A stretch of 5,720 nt of DNA, taken from the NCBI GenBank assembly GCA_026390195.1, contig JAPLGK010000217.1, positions 1 through 5,720 on the forward strand, in the 5' to 3' direction. Every line of letters begins with the position of its first letter. The stretch's first letter is position 1. Of this stretch, positions 1 to 4,720 are shown piece after piece. A model generated the notes under the pieces. The model did no database searches. It was not told the DNA's origin and worked only from the letters and a program-made list of their open reading frames with translations. The DNA is from Caldisericota bacterium. GTDB taxonomy: Bacteria > Caldisericota > Caldisericia > Cryosericales > Cryosericaceae. Both the position numbers and the translations under genes were made by a program.

Positions 1-473
1 AGACCTGTCCGAAGCATCAGGTTGATCATGGCGAAATCACGCATCCCAATGATGTCGCTCGTATCGATAGAGCTCAGCAGATCGCGCGCCTGCTGCAGGG
101 TAAGCGGATCGCGGTTGAACCCGTACGAACGCTTGAACCCCTTGAGGCCCGCGGACACATCGGGATAGATGCGGTTCGATTCGAGATACTTGAAGAACTG
201 ACGGACCGCGGTAAGGTACAGGTTTCCGGTCCGAGGCGATAGTCCCTCCGCCAGCAGATGGCTCTTGTATTGGACAATATCTGTCTTCGTCAGGTAGCCG
301 ACCCCGCCAGCGGCCTCTCGAAGCGACAGGAACTCCTTGAACCGCTTGAGCGCGCGCCGATACACTACCTTGCTGTTGATGCCGACATCCTGTGCCAGCA
401 GAAAGCTCTCGATCAGCTGGTCGAGATTCGCCGCCAGCGTGCCTCCAGGCTGTCGCGGCTTGATCTCCTTCAT
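1..473 (-). CDS. Tyrosine recombinase (XerC/XerD or phage-integrase-like), N-terminal part; C-terminus outside window
   Basis: This is a site-specific tyrosine recombinase, an enzyme that cuts and rejoins DNA through a catalytic tyrosine. Only 157 residues are visible, and the frame stays open to the window edge. Residues about 15-107 form the SAM-like core-binding domain typical of Xer and integrase proteins, with helices around LIESFLLAQDV, YRRALKRFKEFLSL and YLTAVRQFFKYLESNRI. The catalytic domain begins near LTLQQARDLLSSID (124-137). The window ends just after LMLRTG, where Arg155 should be the first catalytic arginine. The remaining catalytic residues, including the tyrosine, cannot be seen. 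The ATG at 473 was chosen because it overlaps the original TGA of the upstream DUF59 gene as ATGA. The only Shine-Dalgarno-like GGAGG is about 18 bases upstream, which is far, and it lies partly inside a hairpin. Whether this is a chromosome-dimer recombinase or a mobile-element integrase cannot be decided here; no att sites or cargo genes are visible. Confidence 0.85.
   Translation of the reverse strand, partial: MKEIKPRQPGGTLAANLDQLIESFLLAQDVGINSKVVYRRALKRFKEFLSLREAAGGVGYLTKTDIVQYKSHLLAEGLSPRTGNLYLTAVRQFFKYLESNRIYPDVSAGLKGFKRSYGFNRDPLTLQQARDLLSSIDTSDIIGMRDFAMINLMLRTG
470..473 (-). promoter_or_regulatory. ATGA stop-start overlap between DUF59 remnant and recombinase
   Basis: The minus strand reads ATGA, in which ATG opens the recombinase and TGA closes the C-terminal frame of the DUF59 gene. 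This is the classic arrangement for re-initiation by the same ribosome. In the shifted frame now read from the DUF59 start, the stop is TGA at 479-477, three bases before the ATG, so coupling could persist despite the lesion. Confidence 0.7.
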
Positions 474-492
474 TTTTCAGTGGAGCAGTCGC

Positions 493-513
493 CTCCGGCC
501 GGGTTGGCCGGAG
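493..513 (-). repeat. Perfect 8-bp inverted repeat (hairpin) upstream of the recombinase gene
   Basis: On the minus strand CTCCGGCC, the five-base loop AACCC and GGCCGGAG form a perfect 8-bp G+C-rich stem. The 3' arm contains most of a GGAGG (bases 496-492), the only Shine-Dalgarno-like sequence before the recombinase ATG at 473. No T-run follows, so it is not an intrinsic terminator. Four bases of the same GGAG could instead pair with a CTCC at 485-482. A role in limiting recombinase translation is an inference; the stem may also be incidental in this G+C-rich end of the DUF59 gene. Confidence 0.55.
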
Positions 514-689
514 TGTCCGTGACCATACCGGCACTCTTGAGAGCATCTTCTTTGATCATGGAGGGCTCCCACGGAGGATCGAACACTCTCCACCCCGTAA
601 ATCAGCCCGAGATCAACGACGTTAATTGGAATCTCGGGGTCATAGACGGCCCGCAGGGCGTCAAGAACCTGCTCCCGTTCTATCATTGT

Positions 690-1967
690 CTATGCCTCCG
701 GTTGGGTGACACGAGTCACGTGTGCGCCCAGTTGAAACAGCTTACCGTCTAGCGATTCGTATCCCCGGTCGACATGATGGATGGATTTTACTGTGGTTGT
801 GCCATGCGCTGCAAGGACGGCGAGCACCAGAGCGGCACCGCCCCGCAGATCCTTTGCCTGGACTGTCGCCGAGTTGAGCGACTCCACACCCTCGATAATG
901 GCCGTCTCTTCCGATACCTTGATGCGGGCGCCCATGCGCTCGAGTTCGAGGATCGCACCGAACCGGTTCTCGAAGATACTCTCCACAACGACCGAATTGC
1001 CACGCGCCAATGTCAGATACGCGGTCATCTGAGGCTGGGCATCCGTCGGATACCCCGGGAACGTCAGGGTACGGATATCCGTTGCTCGATACTCTGGAAC
1101 ACCCTTGACAACAACGGCATCATCCCCCTCGACCTCGACCACCGCCCCTGTCTCCCGCAGCTTGGCAACGATCGACCAGATATGGCGGGCGTCGATGCCC
1201 GTGATGGTAGCCTCGCCCAGCGTAATAGCCGTGGCCACCATCAGTGTCGAAGCTTCGATGCGGTCGCCGATGATGCGGTGCGACGCACCGTGCAGCTGAG
1301 CGACGCCCTCGACACGGAATCCGAACGGGAAAACGGGCACGATCCGGGCGCCCGCCTTGTTAAGGAAGGAGATGAGATCATACACCTCCGGCTCCTGGGC
1401 AGCGTTGAAGACACGTGTCGTGCCTTCGGCAAGAGCAGCTGCCAACAGGAGATTCTCAGTCGCGCCCACGCTAGGAAAGTCAAGGTAGACATCGCAGGCC
1501 TTGAGAGCTGCAGCCTGACCGATAAGATAGCCGTCTTTCCACTCGAACTGCGTGCCCATGGCTCGCAGCCCCTTGATGTGAAGGTCGATGGGTCGAGCGC
1601 CGATACTGCAGCCGCCCAGCGATGGGAGCATTGCCCTGTGCTCGCGCCCAAGAAGTGCTCCTACCAATGTCTGCGTCCCGCGCAAGTTGTAGCCATTGGT
1701 GTTCTCGACGCGCGTCTCAATGGGACCACGGGTATCGAGCACCAGTTCTCCCTCAAGGAAGGAAACCAGTTTGACGCCCATCGCCTGGATAAGAGTGAGG
1801 AGAGACTGGAGGTCGCTGATGTCCGGAACATTCTGGAAGCTGACAACGTCGCGGACAGCAATCGCAGCAGCCACCAGCGGCAGGATCGAGTTCTTGGCGC
1901 CACTGCAGCGGACCGAACCGTGGAGCGAGTTCCCTCCCTCGATGAGAAAGTTCTGTTCCGTGGTCAT
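690..1967 (-). CDS. murA: UDP-N-acetylglucosamine 1-carboxyvinyltransferase MurA
   Basis: MurA transfers enolpyruvate from PEP to UDP-GlcNAc, the first committed cytoplasmic step of peptidoglycan synthesis. The protein is 425 residues, close to the usual 417-430, and shows the EPSP-synthase-type double fold. Visible active-site features are GAKN (Lys25), LRGT (Arg96), GGCSIGARPIDLH with the PEP-binding loop cysteine Cys120 and Arg125, DFPSVGATENLL (163-174), PTD (Asp309), DLRGGAALVLA (Arg375) and DRGYE (400-404). Because the loop residue is Cys and not Asp, sensitivity to fosfomycin is expected from what is known of the family. The segment LRGTQTLVGALLGREHRAML replaces the more common RAS-x-x-x-LGP-type stretch, and VPVFPFGF replaces the usual G-x-GT turn, so this is a somewhat divergent member. 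The start at 1967 is well supported by AGGAGGG with 6-7 bases spacing, overlapping the wecB stop. Its last codons carry the Shine-Dalgarno sequence of the next gene. Confidence 0.95.
   Translation of the reverse strand: MTTEQNFLIEGGNSLHGSVRCSGAKNSILPLVAAAIAVRDVVSFQNVPDISDLQSLLTLIQAMGVKLVSFLEGELVLDTRGPIETRVENTNGYNLRGTQTLVGALLGREHRAMLPSLGGCSIGARPIDLHIKGLRAMGTQFEWKDGYLIGQAAALKACDVYLDFPSVGATENLLLAAALAEGTTRVFNAAQEPEVYDLISFLNKAGARIVPVFPFGFRVEGVAQLHGASHRIIGDRIEASTLMVATAITLGEATITGIDARHIWSIVAKLRETGAVVEVEGDDAVVVKGVPEYRATDIRTLTFPGYPTDAQPQMTAYLTLARGNSVVVESIFENRFGAILELERMGARIKVSEETAIIEGVESLNSATVQAKDLRGGAALVLAVLAAHGTTTVKSIHHVDRGYESLDGKLFQLGAHVTRVTQPEA
695..699 (-). promoter_or_regulatory. Shine-Dalgarno sequence of the DUF59 gene
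   Basis: GGAGG on the minus strand sits 8 bases before the ATG at 686, within the last codons of murA. It shows that the start of the broken DUF59 gene is still a normal translation start. Confidence 0.8.
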
Positions 1968-1973
1968 ACGTTA

Positions 1974-1980
1974 CCCTCCT
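1974..1980 (-). promoter_or_regulatory. Shine-Dalgarno sequence of murA
   Basis: AGGAGGG on the minus strand is a full-strength ribosome-binding site 6 bases before the murA ATG. Its first base is the last base of the wecB TGA stop. It is the strongest such site in the window, which fits a need for high MurA translation. Confidence 0.88.
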
Positions 1981-3092
1981 CAGTGAGTTGCATTGAGATA
2001 ATCGTCGATGCGAGCGAGTATCTGCGCTGCAGTTGTCCCATCGCCATACGGGTTGACTCCATCCGTGCCCAGAATCGCAAAACCACTTGCCACGAGCTGC
2101 TCAAACGACGAGACGATAAGGTCCTCGTCCTGGCCGACCAGCTTGACCCAGCCGCTTGTCACAGCCTCGGGACGCTCGGTGACCTCACGAAGCAGGAGCA
2201 TCGGCTTGTGAAGCGTAACGGACTCTTCCTGAATCCCACCCGAGTCGCTGAGGACGACAGCACACTGTTCAAGCATATACAGGAAATCGAAGTAGGGAAG
2301 AGGGTCGGTGAGCACGACGTTCGGCAGGTCCGACGCAATCCCGAACACCGTTTCCCGCACAACCGGGTTGAGATGCACCGGAAAGACAAACGTCAATTCC
2401 GGATGCGAACTGGAGAGCTTCACGAGCGCGTCCGAGAAGATCGCAATGCCGGTATCCCAGTTTTCGCGACGGTGTGCCGTCATGATGACCATGGGACTGC
2501 CCGGCCGAACCTTCGACATGATGTCCGGGGCACGAAGGTGAGGCAAGGCCATGTGCACGGCGTCCACGATCGAGTTTCCGACGACATCGATCCTGCTGGT
2601 GTCGATTCCTGCATGCAGGAGATTCCGTCTGGCCTCCTCAGTCGGCGCGAAGCAGAGGTCGGAAACCTGATCCGTAAGCATGCGGTTCACTTCCTCGGGG
2701 AAAGGGCTGAACTTCTGATGAGACCTGAGTCCCGCCTCGACATGACCCACCGGAATTCTTGCGTAGGTCGCCGCGAGAGCTCCCATGAACGTGGTGGTGG
2801 TGTCTCCGTGGACCAGAACCATGTCCGGCTGCAACTCAGCCAGTGCATCGGAAATCTGCGTTGCAAGCGCCGCCGTCAGGTACGGAAGCGTTTGGCGCTG
2901 CTTCATGACGTTAAGATCCCGCCACACCAATATCTCGAACATTTGCACGACGTCGTCCAGCATCTGCATGTGCTGGCCGGTCAGGAGCACATGACTGTCG
3001 AACCTGGGATCGGCCTCCAGCGCCTTGACGATGGGCGCCATCTTGATCGCCTCAGGACGCGTGCCAAAGATGGACAGAACCTTGCGACGCAT
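1980..3092 (-). CDS. wecB: UDP-N-acetylglucosamine 2-epimerase, non-hydrolysing
   Basis: This enzyme interconverts UDP-GlcNAc and UDP-ManNAc in the cytoplasm and so supplies ManNAc-type sugars for teichoic-acid linkage units, enterobacterial-common-antigen-like glycans or capsules (WecB/MnaA family). At 370 residues it has the standard length. It has the GT-B-like fold landmarks in order: FGTRPEAIKMAP (9-20, with Arg12 and Lys17), HGDTTTT (95-101, Asp97), HVEAGLRS (117-124, Glu119), PFPEEVNR (130-137, Glu133), TAHRREN (205-211, His207), DSGGIQEE (283-290), and TERPEA (305-310). All residues I associate with catalysis and UDP binding are present, so it should be active. A GGGAG lies 9 bases before the ATG, and the upstream wecA-like stop is one base away, which suggests translational coupling. 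It sits directly after the WecA-type gene, a common pairing. The final polymer cannot be inferred because no downstream glycosyltransferases are in the window. Confidence 0.95.
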   Translation of the reverse strand: MRRKVLSIFGTRPEAIKMAPIVKALEADPRFDSHVLLTGQHMQMLDDVVQMFEILVWRDLNVMKQRQTLPYLTAALATQISDALAELQPDMVLVHGDTTTTFMGALAATYARIPVGHVEAGLRSHQKFSPFPEEVNRMLTDQVSDLCFAPTEEARRNLLHAGIDTSRIDVVGNSIVDAVHMALPHLRAPDIMSKVRPGSPMVIMTAHRRENWDTGIAIFSDALVKLSSSHPELTFVFPVHLNPVVRETVFGIASDLPNVVLTDPLPYFDFLYMLEQCAVVLSDSGGIQEESVTLHKPMLLLREVTERPEAVTSGWVKLVGQDEDLIVSSFEQLVASGFAILGTDGVNPYGDGTTAAQILARIDDYLNATH

Positions 3093-3093
3093 G

Positions 3094-4074
3094 TCAGTGG
3101 ACTCCCAGAAGGGCGATGGCCAGCCCGATCGAGCATAGCACGAACGTCACCAGGTAGTACAGCGTCGTGATGCGCCGCTGGCTCCATCCCCGGAACAGCA
3201 GCAGATAGTGGAAATGCCCATTGTCTCCCTCCATGGGAGACTTGTGCCTGGCCGCCCGGCGGAAAATGCTCGAGACTGTTTCCGCGATGGGAATGCCAAG
3301 AGCGAACACCGACACGATGAGCATAACAGTTGTCGGCAGTTTAAGGGCGCCATAGACGGAAAGGCTCGCGATCATGAACCCAAGGAACTCAGACCCGGCG
3401 TCTCCAAGAAACACCTTCGCCGGATTGTAGTTGAAGACAAGGAATCCCAGCACAGCACCAAGCAGCGCCACAAGGATGGCCCCCATGGTTGCCATGCCCT
3501 TGAGCGCCGCGAAGAAGAACATTGCGAGGAGAATCAGCGCGGCGACGCCGCCCGCAAGACCGTCCAGTCCATCGATGAGGTTCAGCGCATTCGTGATTCC
3601 CACGATCCAGAAATAGGTAAGGATGATGCCGCCCATGCCGAGCTGGAAGAATCCTCCATGCAGGAAGTTGGTGAAGGCGGTCACACGGACCCCAAACGCA
3701 ATGACGACGATTGCTGCCACTGATTGTATCAGCAGCTTCAGCAACGCGGGGATGTCGAACATATCGTCCAGGAGCATGCCAATAAACACGATACCTCCAC
3801 CGACAAGGATGCCCTTCAACTGCACTGTGAGCGAATCGAAGAAGAACACAGACACGATGAACGCGATCACGATGGCGATGCCACCGGTGCGGGGAGTCAC
3901 CCTCCGATTCACTCTACGCCGTTGCCCGTCGATGTTCGCCTCAGCACTTGCAGCCGGCTTGTCGGTGATGCCAAGGCGGAGCCCAAGTTTCATGAAGACC
4001 GGTGTCAGCACAAGACTCAGCGCCAGAGCCACGAGAAACGACCAGAGCTGTGCCTGCGTAATCACAAGATGCAT
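3094..4074 (-). CDS. wecA: Undecaprenyl-phosphate GlcNAc-1-phosphate transferase, WecA/TagO type (MraY-like superfamily)
   Basis: This is a polytopic membrane enzyme of 326 residues with about ten hydrophobic segments. It belongs to the MraY/WecA superfamily, which moves a sugar-1-phosphate from a UDP-sugar onto undecaprenyl phosphate. Landmarks are TPRTGGIAI (60-68), LLDDMFDIPALLKLLIQ (101-117, with the metal-associated Asp103-Asp104), NALNLIDGLDGLAGG (162-176), NYNPAKVFLGDAGSEFLGF (215-233, Asp225) and HKSPMEGDNGHFHY (277-290). The GD-x-GH-x-H order and the SQRR that follows point to WecA/TagO, not MraY, so UDP-GlcNAc is the likely substrate. The usual H-x-HH reads HFHY here, and the early cytoplasmic loop (about 40-60) is longer than usual, with Asn56 where a histidine is common. 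The gene starts three bases after the upp stop with no good Shine-Dalgarno sequence, so translation probably depends on coupling to upp. The symbol follows the family; tagO would be the name in a teichoic-acid maker. Confidence 0.87.
   Translation of the reverse strand: MHLVITQAQLWSFLVALALSLVLTPVFMKLGLRLGITDKPAASAEANIDGQRRRVNRRVTPRTGGIAIVIAFIVSVFFFDSLTVQLKGILVGGGIVFIGMLLDDMFDIPALLKLLIQSVAAIVVIAFGVRVTAFTNFLHGGFFQLGMGGIILTYFWIVGITNALNLIDGLDGLAGGVAALILLAMFFFAALKGMATMGAILVALLGAVLGFLVFNYNPAKVFLGDAGSEFLGFMIASLSVYGALKLPTTVMLIVSVFALGIPIAETVSSIFRRAARHKSPMEGDNGHFHYLLLFRGWSQRRITTLYYLVTFVLCSIGLAIALLGVH
3102..3106 (-). promoter_or_regulatory. Shine-Dalgarno sequence of wecB
   Basis: GGGAG on the minus strand lies nine bases before the wecB ATG and inside the last codons of the wecA-type gene. 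It is a moderate match, but together with the one-base gap to the upstream stop it supports the ATG at 3092. Confidence 0.65.
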
Positions 4075-4077
4075 GGA

Positions 4078-4710
4078 CTACTTTGTCCCGTATATCCTGT
4101 CCCCGGCATCCCCAAGACCGGGAAGAATATATCCATTCTCATTCAAACGACGGTCAATTTCCAGAGTGACGATCTTTACGTCGGGATGCTCGCGCTGCAG
4201 TACCTCAATGCCCTCCGGCGCCGCAATGAGACAACAGAAGCAGATGCTGCGAGGATGCCGCTCCTTGACCAGCGAAATAGCCTTGGAGGCACTGCCTCCA
4301 GTTGCAAGCATCGGGTCCACGACAAATACGTCTGACTCAGGAGTGCTCTCGGGAAGCTTGCAGTAGTACTGAACCGGTTCCAGAGTGTTCTCGTCTCTGT
4401 ACAGACCGATGTGCCCCACCTTGGCGTGAGGAATCATGTCGAGCATCCCCTGAGCCATGACGAGCCCGGCTCGAAGTACGGGCACGATGGTGACTTCGTT
4501 CTCCAGTTCCTGCCCATCGTAGGACTCCAGGGGGGTCTCTATGGGGCACGCCTTGGTCCGCATATTCCTGCATACCTCGTACGTCATGAGCCCAGCAAGT
4601 TCCTCCGCTAGCTGGCGAAAGTCCTTGTGCGTCGTGTTCCTGTTGCGAAGAAGGGTCAGTTTGTGTCGTATCAGCGGATGATCCAGCACCAGAAGGTTAC
4701 AATAGTCCAT
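4078..4710 (-). CDS. upp: Uracil phosphoribosyltransferase
   Basis: Upp converts uracil and PRPP to UMP and pyrophosphate in the pyrimidine salvage pathway. The 210-residue product matches the family length (about 208-210). It shows HPLIRHKLTLLR (11-22), the VPVLRAGL segment (77-83, Arg80), YRDENTLEPVQYYCKLP (104-120), the PRPP-binding loop DPMLATGGSA (132-141), AAPEGI (163-168), and the C-terminal uracil-binding signature GYILPGLGDAGDRIYGTK (193-210). Nothing essential is missing. The glycine usual after RAGL is Val84 here, a small deviation. The start at 4710 is supported by AGGAG five bases upstream, which overlaps the glyA stop codon; the gap to glyA is 8 bases. The position between glyA and the wecA-type gene is a known arrangement in Bacillota and relatives. 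UMP is also the precursor of the UDP carrier used by the next three genes. Confidence 0.97.
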   Translation of the reverse strand: MDYCNLLVLDHPLIRHKLTLLRNRNTTHKDFRQLAEELAGLMTYEVCRNMRTKACPIETPLESYDGQELENEVTIVPVLRAGLVMAQGMLDMIPHAKVGHIGLYRDENTLEPVQYYCKLPESTPESDVFVVDPMLATGGSASKAISLVKERHPRSICFCCLIAAPEGIEVLQREHPDVKIVTLEIDRRLNENGYILPGLGDAGDRIYGTK

Positions 4711-4715
4711 TAGTT

Positions 4716-4720
4716 CTCCT
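4716..4720 (-). promoter_or_regulatory. Shine-Dalgarno sequence of upp
   Basis: AGGAG read on the minus strand lies five bases before the upp ATG and overlaps the glyA TAG stop (4721-4719). It fixes the upp start and suggests coupled translation. Confidence 0.85.

Larger units (their letters stand above)
470..686 (-). pseudogene. MIP18/DUF59 (PaaD-like) Fe-S assembly-type protein, broken by internal deletion and frameshift
   Basis: The first 33 residues, MIEREQVLDALRAVYDPEIP followed by INVVDLGLIYGVE, match the N-terminus of MIP18/DUF59 proteins, small proteins of about 100 residues linked to iron-sulfur cluster assembly and to the PaaD group. After base 588 this frame gives an unrelated tail and stops at 479-477. 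In the next frame, bases 586-470 encode VFDPPWEPSMIKEDALKSAG and a short tail, which matches the family's C-terminal segment (typically (V/F)DPPW(T/E)P). The middle of the family, roughly 40-45 residues including the conserved T-x-x-x-CP cysteine motif, is absent. The start is firm: GGAGG lies 8 bases before ATG 686, inside the end of murA. The C-terminal frame ends in TGA at 472-470, which overlaps the recombinase ATG. Both halves keep family-like sequence, so either the deletion is recent or it is an assembly error. As written, the gene cannot make a working protein. Confidence 0.75.

Noticed and set aside
474..479. Readthrough of the single TGA at 479-477 joining the DUF59 frame to the recombinase
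   Set aside because: The two are in the same frame with one stop between them, but the frame before the stop is the shifted, meaningless one, and nothing suggests stop recoding in the other genes.
493..513. Hairpin as an intrinsic terminator
   Set aside because: There is no run of T after the stem on the minus strand, and the next gene begins 20 bases later.
37..546. Minus-strand open frame of 169 codons across the DUF59-recombinase junction
   Set aside because: It is out of frame with both the DUF59 halves and the recombinase, and its sequence is Arg/Ser/Gly-rich with no family resemblance. The recombinase frame at 473-1 has clear domain features.
477..686. Intact 69-residue small protein starting at 686
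   Set aside because: Only its first 33 residues resemble a family; the remainder is the out-of-frame reading of the DUF59 C-terminal segment, so I treat it as a frameshifted remnant.
706..719. GTGAC-ACGA-GTCAC 5-bp inverted repeat near the end of murA
   Set aside because: It is short, lies inside codons for the conserved C-terminus of MurA, has no T-run, and is expected by chance in a window of this size.
774..3170. Very long plus-strand open reading frame of about 800 codons as a gene
   Set aside because: It lies fully opposite murA and wecB, both with complete family motifs. Its product is rich in Arg, His, Asp and Leu as expected of a reverse-complement frame, and shows no domain I recognise. 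Scarcity of TTA/CTA/TCA codons in the real genes explains its length.
3208..4366. Plus-strand open frames opposite the wecA-type gene and upp
   Set aside because: Those at 3208-3723 and 3724-4335 are in the same exact-antisense register, and the others are similar shadows. They cover confident minus-strand genes and have no recognisable motifs.
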